This document shows positions 1 to 6,116 of a stretch of DNA of 6,116 nucleotides, one piece after another (position 1 is the first letter of the stretch; every line of letters begins with the position of its first letter). The notes under the pieces are model-generated. The model was not told where the DNA came from and did not search any database. It worked only from the letters and a program-made list of their open reading frames with translations. The stretch is from positions 5,899 to 12,014 of the forward strand of contig NYXD01000037.1 of NCBI GenBank assembly GCA_002685435.1, read 5' to 3'. The stretch comes from Cryomorphaceae bacterium (GTDB taxonomy: Bacteria; Bacteroidota; Bacteroidia; Flavobacteriales; Schleiferiaceae). The position numbers were made by a program, and so were the translations under genes.

Positions 1-1
1 T

Positions 2-1486
2 ATGGAAGCAAAGACAAAGCGCGCAAGCGGAAGGGGTCTCTACGCCGAGGGCGATAAGAACCCACATGAACACGACGGAACGGTTCTCGAGACTAAAAAC
101 CCGACGGGAACAAAAAAACTCTATATAGAGTCGTACGGTTGTCAGATGAATTTCTCTGACAGCGAGATTGTTGCATCTGTTTTGGGTAAGGAAGGTTACA
201 CTACCACGCAAAATGCGGAGGAAGCAGATCTAGTATTGTTGAATACTTGTTCTATTCGTGATAAGGCAGAACAAACTGTTCGTAACCGACTCAATCATTT
301 TAACGGCCACAAGAGAAAGAACCCTGAGATGAAAATTGGGGTGTTGGGTTGTATGGCAGAACGAGTAAAAGGTAAACTTCTAGAAGAAGAGAAGCTGGTC
401 GATTTAGTAGTTGGTCCAGATGCCTACAGAGATTTACCGAATCTATTGCAAGAACTAGACGGCGGAAGAAAGGCAGTCAATGTTATTTTGAGTAAGGAAG
501 AAACCTACGATGATATTGAGCCGGTTCGCTTGGGTGGCAATGGCGTAAGTGCATTCGTGTCCATTACTCGTGGCTGTGATAACATGTGTACGTTCTGTGT
601 AGTCCCGTTTACTCGTGGCCGAGAACGTTCGCGTAATCCGCAGACCATTGTAGACGAAGTATTGGATTTATCAAAACGCGGGTACAAGGAAATCACCTTA
701 TTAGGGCAAAACGTAGACAGCTACCTGTGGTATGGTGGCGGTTTGAAAAAAGATTTTGAAAAGGCTTCGGATGTAGCCAAAGCTAGTGCTGTGCATTTCG
801 CTGATCTCATGTCTATGGTTGCAGAGGCAGCACCGCACATGCGCATTCGCTTTTCCACTTCGAATCCACAAGATATGCGCGACGATGTGCTGGAAACCAT
901 TGCGAAATACAAAAACATCTGCAATTACATCCATTTACCGGTGCAGTCGGGTTCGTCACGCATCTTAGAATTGATGAATCGGGGTCACAACCGCGAAGAA
1001 TATATGGCACTCATTGACCGCATTCATCGTATTATTCCGGGTTGCGCTATCAGTCATGATATGATTTCAGGATTTCCAACGGAAACCGAAGAGGATCATC
1101 AAGAGACGTTGAGTCTTATGGATTATGTGAAATACGATTTCGGCTACATGTTCTTCTACAGCGAGCGTCCCAATACGTATGCTGCGAGAAAATTAGAAGA
1201 CGATGTTCCTGAAGAGATTAAGAAACGTCGCTTAACGGAAATCATCCAATTACAAAGCAAACACAGTTTATACCGTCACGAGCAAATGGTCGGAAAGACA
1301 TTTGAAGTTCTCGTAGAAGGAACCTCTAAGAAAAGCGAGGCACAATTGTTTGGACGAACAGATACCAATAGTGTGGTGGTTTTTGATCGACACGATTTTA
1401 AACCAGGCGACTTTGTTCACGTTAAGATTAATAGTTGTACTACGGCTACATTGTTGGGTTCAGTAGTAGCAAGCCCGGAGGCTTAA
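2..1486 (+). CDS. miaB: tRNA-2-methylthio-N6-dimethylallyladenosine synthase MiaB (start possibly upstream)
   Basis: Radical SAM methylthiotransferase that converts i6A37 to ms2i6A37 in tRNAs reading UNN codons, acting in the cytoplasm with two [4Fe-4S] clusters. All three parts of the family are visible. The N-terminal UPF0004 domain (about 38-150) has cluster cysteines C47 (in ESYGCQMN), C83 (in NTCSIR) and C117 (in VLGCMAE). The radical SAM core carries CxxxCxxC at C192, C196 and C199, within RGCDNMCTFCVVPFTRGRE. A C-terminal TRAM domain (about 428-490) would bind tRNA. The length of 494 aa is at the upper end for MiaB because of a roughly 38-residue N-terminal leader and an insertion at about 241-266 (YLWYGGG onward) that I recall from Bacteroidota homologues. 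The first ATG is one base into the window, so an earlier start cannot be excluded. The sequence runs to a clear TAA stop. A 13-bp gap separates it from the next gene, which suggests co-transcription. Confidence 0.96.
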   Translation: MEAKTKRASGRGLYAEGDKNPHEHDGTVLETKNPTGTKKLYIESYGCQMNFSDSEIVASVLGKEGYTTTQNAEEADLVLLNTCSIRDKAEQTVRNRLNHFNGHKRKNPEMKIGVLGCMAERVKGKLLEEEKLVDLVVGPDAYRDLPNLLQELDGGRKAVNVILSKEETYDDIEPVRLGGNGVSAFVSITRGCDNMCTFCVVPFTRGRERSRNPQTIVDEVLDLSKRGYKEITLLGQNVDSYLWYGGGLKKDFEKASDVAKASAVHFADLMSMVAEAAPHMRIRFSTSNPQDMRDDVLETIAKYKNICNYIHLPVQSGSSRILELMNRGHNREEYMALIDRIHRIIPGCAISHDMISGFPTETEEDHQETLSLMDYVKYDFGYMFFYSERPNTYAARKLEDDVPEEIKKRRLTEIIQLQSKHSLYRHEQMVGKTFEVLVEGTSKKSEAQLFGRTDTNSVVVFDRHDFKPGDFVHVKINSCTTATLLGSVVASPEA

Positions 1487-1499
1487 ATACATTGGAGCT

Positions 1500-2744
1500 A
1501 TGTCAGATATCAAGAGCATTAAACAACGTTTCGGAATTATTGGGGTAAGTCCATTGTTGGACCGCGCCTTAGAGAAGGCCGTGCAAGTTGCGCCCACAGA
1601 TATAAGCGTGCTCGTCACCGGTGAGAGTGGTGTAGGTAAAGAGAGCATACCGAAGATTATTCATGCACTGAGTCACAGAAAACACAACCCTTACATCGCA
1701 GTAAACTGTGGTGCTATTCCAGAAGGAACCATAGATTCGGAACTTTTCGGTCATGAAAAAGGGGCTTTTACTGGAGCTACTGGAGCGCGTAAAGGATATT
1801 TTGAGGAGGCCGATGCGGGTACTATCTTTCTAGATGAAGTGGGCGAGCTACCTATGCCTTCTCAAGTTCGGTTGTTACGCGTCCTTGAAACGGGAGAATT
1901 TATTCGCGTGGGTGCCTCGAGAGCGAATAAAATTGATGTTCGTGTCGTGGGAGCCACGAATGTGGGAATGCTTAATGCTATCAAAAATCACAAATTCCGT
2001 GAGGATTTGTATTACAGATTAAATACGGTAGAAATTCATCTGCCACCCTTGCGAGAACGCCCTTCAGATATACATCTGTTGTTTCGAAAATTTGCTTCTG
2101 ATTTCGCCAATAAATACCATCTTCCACCGCTACGCCTCGACGATGAGGCAGTGCGATTGTTAGAGCATTACCGTTGGCCAGGAAACATTCGTCAGTTGCG
2201 CAACCTCGCTGAGCAAATGAGTGTGATCGAAACGACGCGTCTAGTGGGTAAGGAAGTGCTAAAGGCCTATTTGCCCGAGGTGGATGCTCCGAACCTTCCT
2301 GCATTGGCTAATTCTCGCATCAGTGATGGCGTGAGTAATGCGGATTTTGCAAAAGAACGCGAGGCATTGTACAAACTTTTATTCGAGATGCGTTCGGAAT
2401 TAAACGCCCTAAAAAAAGCAGTCCAGAATGGTGAAGGCTTCTATGAGGGTGTACAGCGCGAATATCCGCAGATTGGCGCTGAATATACCGATCGTTCTTC
2501 AGTAACGCCTTATACTGGAAATGGGTCTAACGACGTTTCTTTTGTAAATCCGGATGAATACGATTCATTTGAGGACGATGAGCATACTATCGAAATTGAG
2601 AACCTGAGTCTCGTAGACAAAGAAATTGAATTGATAAAAAAGGCATTGGATAAGACTCAAGGAAAACGAAAGGCCGCTGCTAAAGAATTGGGTATATCCG
2701 AACGTACCTTGTACCGCAAGATTAAACAATACAACCTGGAATAA
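1500..2744 (+). CDS. Stand-alone sigma-54-dependent transcriptional activator (AAA+ and Fis-type HTH)
   Basis: Bacterial enhancer-binding protein that uses ATP hydrolysis to open promoters held by RpoN (sigma-54) polymerase. The AAA+ domain (about 12-250) shows Walker A GESGVGKE (41-48), the sigma-54-contacting loop GAFTGA (88-93), Walker B GTIFLDEV (107-114), sensor I GATN (151-154), putative arginine fingers R167 and R173 in FREDLYYRLN, and sensor II WPGNIRQLRN (226-235). All look intact, so the protein should be able to activate sigma-54. A Fis-type helix-turn-helix occupies about 372-412 (KRKAAAKELGISERTLYRKI). There is no N-terminal receiver, GAF or PAS domain: the AAA+ domain starts almost at residue 1. 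The roughly 115-residue linker before the HTH holds a charged helical stretch (about 282-312) and an acidic patch (about 351-362). Its signal and targets cannot be read from sequence. The stop codon overlaps the lptE start by one base (TAATG). Confidence 0.93.
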   Translation: MSDIKSIKQRFGIIGVSPLLDRALEKAVQVAPTDISVLVTGESGVGKESIPKIIHALSHRKHNPYIAVNCGAIPEGTIDSELFGHEKGAFTGATGARKGYFEEADAGTIFLDEVGELPMPSQVRLLRVLETGEFIRVGASRANKIDVRVVGATNVGMLNAIKNHKFREDLYYRLNTVEIHLPPLRERPSDIHLLFRKFASDFANKYHLPPLRLDDEAVRLLEHYRWPGNIRQLRNLAEQMSVIETTRLVGKEVLKAYLPEVDAPNLPALANSRISDGVSNADFAKEREALYKLLFEMRSELNALKKAVQNGEGFYEGVQREYPQIGAEYTDRSSVTPYTGNGSNDVSFVNPDEYDSFEDDEHTIEIENLSLVDKEIELIKKALDKTQGKRKAAAKELGISERTLYRKIKQYNLE

Positions 2745-3247
2745 TGCGCTTATTTTTGTTCTTTCCTGCAGTGCTGTTTCTCCTCATCCTTTCAGGGTGT
2801 AAAGGCGGTTATAGTTTTACTGGAGGAAATGTAGGAGATGCAAAGACATTAAATGTGGATTTCTTTGATAACACCGCTGCAATTGTGAATCCCGAGATGT
2901 CACAGATTTTTACCGAATCCTTGAAAGACATCTTTGTTCAGCAAACTTCATTGCGTTTGGTTGAGGGGCCGGCAGATATGGAATTTTCGGGCGCCATTAC
3001 AGATTACAGTTTACGACCACAAGCGGCACGCGGCCCGAGTGAGGTTTCACAGATGCGCTTCACCATTTCCGTTAAGGTTTCCTTTGAAAACAGTATTGCC
3101 AACAAGAACAGTTTTGAGCAGCGTTTTAGTAGATCTAGAGATTACGATGCGGATTTGAATTTTTCCGATATTGAAACGGAATTGGCAGCGGAGATTATGA
3201 AAGAATTGACAGAAGATATTTTAAACCGGGCTATTGCCAATTGGTAG
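2744..3247 (+). CDS. lptE: LptE-family LPS assembly outer-membrane lipoprotein
   Basis: Predicted outer-membrane lipoprotein that partners the LptD barrel to place lipopolysaccharide in the outer leaflet. The N-terminus is a lipoprotein signal peptide: MR, a hydrophobic stretch at 3-16, then lipobox LSGC with the lipidated cysteine at C19. The mature protein begins CKGGYSFTGGN; the YSFTGG segment (23-28) and the later FSGAITDYSLRP (81-92) match the Bacteroidota LptE-like family as I remember it. The remainder is a mixed alpha/beta pattern, including a strand-like RFTISVKVSFEN (105-116) and a C-terminal helix ending in AIANW. At 167 aa it is a normal size for the family. The start codon sits inside the preceding gene's stop (TAATG), and no ribosome-binding site stands out, so translation is probably coupled to the sigma-54 activator gene. 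The next gene starts on the base after its TAG. A more distant OM lipoprotein role is possible but less likely. Confidence 0.85.
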   Translation: MRLFLFFPAVLFLLILSGCKGGYSFTGGNVGDAKTLNVDFFDNTAAIVNPEMSQIFTESLKDIFVQQTSLRLVEGPADMEFSGAITDYSLRPQAARGPSEVSQMRFTISVKVSFENSIANKNSFEQRFSRSRDYDADLNFSDIETELAAEIMKELTEDILNRAIANW

Positions 3248-4483
3248 ATGAACGCAAAGAAAATCGAAGAATTATATGCCTACCCTGAGCGTTTAAACGC
3301 GTCGGAGCTTGCTATGCTCAAACAGGCGGTATCGGATTTTCCTTATGCAGCACCGTTACAAGCACTCTACATGAAAGCATTGCAGCAGCAAGAAAGCTAC
3401 TTGTTGCCAGCCCAAGTAAAGCGCACTGCCATTGCTACACCAAATCGAGAAGCTTTAAAAGTATATTTTGAAAGTAGCACGAGTTTAGCAGCTCCTGTTG
3501 AAGGGAAATTGAGCGATGTGGCCATTACTAGTCCAATTGAAAAAATCGCTGCGTCACCTATACCCGCTGAGGTTGTGAAAAAAACGCCGGTTGCAAAAAA
3601 GAAAAAAACAAAGAAAGCTTCGGCTCCTCCTGCACCTAAAACGAAGGTTACAAAACCTGTTGCCCCAAAGAATGCAATCGGAGCCCCCGAAGATCTATCA
3701 CATTTGCCGGAGGCTGTACGAAATGCTATTCTTAGATCTCGAGCGTTACGAGGTAAAGATGCACCAGTAAAAGCAGTCGTTAAGCCAGCTGAATCGCTGA
3801 AGAAAGAGGAGAACAATCGACCTTCTTTAACTTCCGAAAAACCAAGTGATGCGGTTTCAAAAGATTCAGTTGCTGAGGTCACTGTTGCTCAAAGTGCAGC
3901 GGACGCGGTGCAAAAGCCTAAAAAGAAGGCTGTTGAGGCAGAAGAGGTGAAAGAACAATCTTCGTTGAATCATTCAAGCACAGCTATTGAAACCACGAAA
4001 ATCGCCATCGACATACCCTCGTTTGAATTGGAAACCGATTTAAAAGGCACTCCAACGCAGGATCCGCATGCCTCAGCACAATCGTTAGAGGAATCTCCGG
4101 CTTGGGAGGCGCCTGAAGAACGTGAGATGCCGTTCAGTGAAAAGGCATCCTTTCTGCAGTGGTTAAATGCAGAATCGCAGGCTGCGCCCGCTGCGGTTTC
4201 TTCAGCTAAAAAGGTTTCAGCGGTAGGACGTGATATTAAAAAAATTATTCGTGAGTTGCCCAAGTTTGAAGGCAACAAGCGCGACGGGAAAATCAATGTT
4301 TTTAGTCTTGAAGCAGATGGACAAGGTCGCTTTGTAACGGAAACATTGGCAGAGATTTACCTGAAGCAAGGACTTTTTGAGAAGGCAATTAAATCCTACG
4401 AGGTACTAAGTTTGAAATACCCGGAAAAAAGTAGTTTCTTTGCCGACCGAATTAGAGCAATTAAGAAAGAAAAGAACTCATGA
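3248..4483 (+). CDS. Uncharacterised protein with low-complexity linker and C-terminal TPR-like segment
   Basis: I do not recognise a named function. Three zones are visible in the 411 residues. The N-terminal 75 or so are helical ([19 protein letters not shown] onward) and look structured. The middle (about 80-290) is low complexity, rich in Lys, Ala, Pro, Glu and Ser, with a very basic patch at 111-138 ([13 protein letters not shown]) that changes to acidic further on. The C-terminal part begins with [12 protein letters not shown] (296-307), a segment I associate with Bacteroidota proteins of this neighbourhood. It ends with one TPR-like helical pair at about 363-395 ([20 protein letters not shown]) and a basic tail. 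There is no signal peptide or membrane segment, so it is probably cytoplasmic. It starts immediately after the lptE stop, and its TGA overlaps the secG ATG (ATGA). A scaffold or envelope-linked adaptor role is conceivable from context but unproven. The coding call is secure; the function is unknown. Confidence 0.85.
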   Translation: MNAKKIEELYAYPERLNASELAMLKQAVSDFPYAAPLQALYMKALQQQESYLLPAQVKRTAIATPNREALKVYFESSTSLAAPVEGKLSDVAITSPIEKIAASPIPAEVVKKTPVAKKKKTKKASAPPAPKTKVTKPVAPKNAIGAPEDLSHLPEAVRNAILRSRALRGKDAPVKAVVKPAESLKKEENNRPSLTSEKPSDAVSKDSVAEVTVAQSAADAVQKPKKKAVEAEEVKEQSSLNHSSTAIETTKIAIDIPSFELETDLKGTPTQDPHASAQSLEESPAWEAPEEREMPFSEKASFLQWLNAESQAAPAAVSSAKKVSAVGRDIKKIIRELPKFEGNKRDGKINVFSLEADGQGRFVTETLAEIYLKQGLFEKAIKSYEVLSLKYPEKSSFFADRIRAIKKEKNS

Positions 4484-4854
4484 CAGCATTATTCTCCATA
4501 TTGATCGTAGTAGTGTCGATCCTACTCGTTTTGGTGATTCTCGTTCAAAATCCTAAAGGCGGTGGTTTGAGCTCTGCATTTGGAGGTGATAGCCCACAGA
4601 TGTTGGGCGGTGTTAAAAAGACAACGGACTTTTTAGACAAAGCAACTTGGGCCTTGGTCATTGGTTTGTTCGTTCTTGTGATCGGTATGAACCTTGTTTC
4701 GACGGATGCAGATGTTGTTTTAGAAGATACCTTGATTAACGAACAAGTTGAGGATGCTATGCCGTTCCAGCCACAAATGCCTGCAGCTCCTGCTGGAGAA
4801 GCGGCACCTACTGGTGAGGCTCCTGTAGAAGGAATGCCTGAGAGCGTAGAATAA
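4480..4854 (+). CDS. secG: Preprotein translocase subunit SecG
   Basis: Small inner-membrane subunit of the SecYEG channel that assists SecA-driven protein export. The protein has the expected two transmembrane helices: TM1 at about 3-22 ([20 protein letters not shown]) and TM2 at about 55-73 ([18 protein letters not shown]). Between them lies the family signature [15 protein letters not shown] (22-36), followed by a short cytoplasmic loop. Beyond TM2 there is a roughly 50-residue tail rich in Pro, Ala, Glu and Gly. This makes the 124-aa protein longer than minimal SecG proteins of about 75 aa; extended tails are common in this family. The start ATG overlaps the previous stop by 4 nt (ATGA), which points to translational coupling. 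It is the last gene before the intrinsic terminator, so it probably ends the operon. Confidence 0.93.
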   Translation: MTALFSILIVVVSILLVLVILVQNPKGGGLSSAFGGDSPQMLGGVKKTTDFLDKATWALVIGLFVLVIGMNLVSTDADVVLEDTLINEQVEDAMPFQPQMPAAPAGEAAPTGEAPVEGMPESVE

Positions 4855-4880
4855 TCCGTCAATTTGACTTTACTATACGG

Positions 4881-4915
4881 CCCGCGCAGCTCCGCTGCGC
4901 GGGTTTTTATTTTTT
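4881..4915 (+). terminator. Rho-independent terminator after secG
   Basis: A perfect 10-bp GC-rich stem (CCCGCGCAGC at 4881-4890 pairing with GCTGCGCGGG at 4894-4903) closes a 3-nt TCC loop. It is followed directly by a T-rich tract, TTTTTATTTTTT (4904-4915). It lies 26 bp after the secG stop and is oriented to end the miaB-to-secG transcript before groES. Confidence 0.95.
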
Positions 4916-4916
4916 G

Positions 4917-4965
4917 TGTGTCAAAATTTCGCGCGGCGGCCGCCGCGCGATGACACTCTGACACA
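4917..4965. repeat. TGACAC(A) repeat cluster surrounding the palindrome
   Basis: TGTGTCA at 4917-4923 lies left of the palindrome. On the right, TGACAC occurs at 4951-4956 and TGACACA at 4959-4965, two direct copies separated by TC. The left copy is the inverted complement of the right ones, so GTGTCA (4918-4923) and TGACAC (4951-4956) can extend the 22-bp palindrome outward, with a 5-nt AAATT bulge on the left. The arrangement resembles an operator or activator-binding site ahead of groES, but no regulator can be assigned from sequence alone. Confidence 0.55.
4929..4950. repeat. Perfect 22-bp GC-rich palindrome between terminator and groES promoter region
   Basis: The half-site TCGCGCGGCGG (4929-4939) is followed with no spacer by its exact reverse complement CCGCCGCGCGA (4940-4950). 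It could form a cruciform or an RNA hairpin with a small loop. No T-tract follows on the plus strand, so it is not a standard second terminator for secG. There is no minus-strand gene that would need a reverse terminator. It could be a protein-binding site, a dispersed genomic palindrome or a backup structure. The palindrome itself is certain; its role is not known. Confidence 0.9.
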
Positions 4966-4991
4966 GAAAATGCTTTGGCATAAAATTTCAT
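4958..4991 (+). promoter_or_regulatory. Candidate groESL promoter region
   Basis: Two readings are possible. The first is a sigma-70-like pair, CTGACA (4958-4963) and TAAAAT (4981-4986), with an ideal 17-bp spacer. This would place transcription start near 4992-4994 and give a leader of about 35 nt. The second is a sigma-54-like -24 element, TTGGCA (4975-4980), with TT at 4987-4988 at the right distance, but the expected GC of the -12 element is replaced by CA. The Bacteroidota primary sigma consensus TAnnTTTG is not present in good form. A promoter is expected here because a terminator lies upstream and groES starts at 5028; which type it is remains uncertain. Confidence 0.4.
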
Positions 4992-5019
4992 GTAAAAGAG
5001 TGGAAACTGTAACTAAAAA

Positions 5020-5033
5020 CATAAATCATGGCA
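5020..5033 (+). promoter_or_regulatory. A-rich SD-less translation start context of groES, duplicated at groEL
   Basis: The 14-nt string CATAAATCATGGCA spans the groES start codon here and recurs exactly at 5321-5334 across the groEL start. Upstream of both lies an A-rich run (CTAAAAA and CGAAAAAA). Neither has a GGAGG-like site. This supports both start choices and fits the Bacteroidota habit of weak or absent Shine-Dalgarno sequences with A-rich leaders. Confidence 0.75.
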
Positions 5034-5306
5034 GATTTAAACATTCGTCCATTAGCTGACAGAGTAATCATTGAACCTGCAGCTGCTGAAACTACGACTG
5101 CATCTGGAATCATTATTCCTGATACAGCGCAAGAGAAGCCTCAAAAAGGCATGGTAGTAGCCGTAGGTCCAGGTAAAAAAGATGAGCCTATGACTGTAAA
5201 TATTGGTGACGTGGTATTGTACGGTAAGTACAGCGGAACTGAGTTTAAGTATGAAAATGGTGATTACCTCATTATGCGTGAGGCAGACATCATGGCAATT
5301 GTTTAA
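5028..5306 (+). CDS. groES: Co-chaperonin GroES (Hsp10)
   Basis: Heptameric lid of the GroEL chaperonin in the cytoplasm; it caps the folding chamber in an ATP-dependent cycle. The 92-aa product covers the whole family length. It opens with [13 protein letters not shown] (5-17), followed by the flexible mobile loop (about 16-33, [18 protein letters not shown]). That loop contains the hydrophobic I28-I29-I30 triplet that docks on the GroEL apical domain. The core motifs [10 protein letters not shown] and [18 protein letters not shown] segments follow (here [13 protein letters not shown]), and the protein ends with DIMAIV. The ATG at 5028 is preceded by an A-rich leader with no clear Shine-Dalgarno sequence, as is usual in Bacteroidota. 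groEL begins 22 bp downstream, giving the classic groESL operon. No CIRCE element is visible upstream, so HrcA control is not supported. Confidence 0.98.
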   Translation: MADLNIRPLADRVIIEPAAAETTTASGIIIPDTAQEKPQKGMVVAVGPGKKDEPMTVNIGDVVLYGKYSGTEFKYENGDYLIMREADIMAIV

Positions 5307-5325
5307 TCAAACGAAAAAACCATAA

Positions 5326-6116
<791 letters not shown>

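Noticed and set aside
1494..1497. GGAG as a Shine-Dalgarno site for the sigma-54 activator gene
   Set aside because: It ends only 2 nt before the ATG, too close for normal pairing, and this lineage generally does not rely on such sites.
1981..2304. Minus-strand 107-aa open frame inside the sigma-54 activator gene
   Set aside because: It lies wholly within conserved AAA+ coding sequence on the other strand, and no domain is recognisable.
3397..3882. Minus-strand 161-aa open frame rich in Ala, Phe and Gly
   Set aside because: It is antisense to the Lys/Ala/Pro-rich part of the gene at 3248-4483. The Phe runs are complements of lysine codons, so it is a composition shadow.
4858..4868. GTCAA-T-TTGAC inverted repeat just after secG
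   Set aside because: Only 5-bp arms with a 1-nt centre; expected by chance and too tight to form a hairpin.
4929..4950. Palindrome as a second intrinsic terminator for secG
   Set aside because: The sequence after it is TGACACTCTGACAC with no T-tract, and the terminator at 4881-4915 is already complete.
4545..4991. Minus-strand 148-aa open frame across secG and the intergenic region
   Set aside because: It runs antisense to a confident secG and through the terminator and palindrome. The translation is low complexity and mirrors the Pro/Ala-rich SecG tail; no recognisable domain.
4951..5027. CIRCE operator (TTAGCACTC-N9-GAGTGCTAA) for HrcA control of groESL
   Set aside because: Only short partial matches exist (CACTCT at 4954-4959 and AGAGTG at 4997-5002), separated by 37 nt instead of 9; this does not fit CIRCE.

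Overview
The window looks like chromosomal DNA from a member of the Bacteroidota, most likely the order Flavobacteriales. The signs are: a MiaB with a Bacteroidota-type insertion, a stand-alone sigma-54 activator beside an LptE-type lipoprotein gene, a SecG with a Pro/Ala/Glu tail, and start codons preceded by A-rich leaders instead of clear Shine-Dalgarno sequences. All recognised genes are on the plus strand. I see no mobile element, CRISPR array, tRNA or rRNA.

Region 1 (2-4854) is a tightly packed five-gene run: miaB (tRNA methylthiolation), a sigma-54 AAA+ activator, lptE (LPS assembly lipoprotein), an unrecognised protein with a C-terminal TPR-like segment, and secG (translocon subunit). 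The junctions are a 13-bp gap, a 1-nt TAATG overlap, a TAG/ATG abutment and a 4-nt ATGA overlap. This implies one transcript with translational coupling. It ends at a strong intrinsic terminator at 4881-4915. Two of the five genes serve the cell envelope directly (LPS transport and protein export).

Region 2 (4855-5027) is a 173-bp intergenic stretch and the least ordinary part of the window. After the terminator comes a perfect 22-bp GC-rich palindrome, flanked by TGACAC-type repeats in both orientations. Promoter-like sequence follows just upstream of groES. No CIRCE operator is visible.

Region 3 (5028-6116) is groES followed by groEL, which is cut by the window end after 262 codons. Both start codons lie in an identical 14-nt context.

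No new defence or biosynthetic system is visible. The main hypothesis offered is that the palindrome and TGACAC cluster is a control element for groESL, possibly bound by an activator such as the one encoded upstream. This is inference only.
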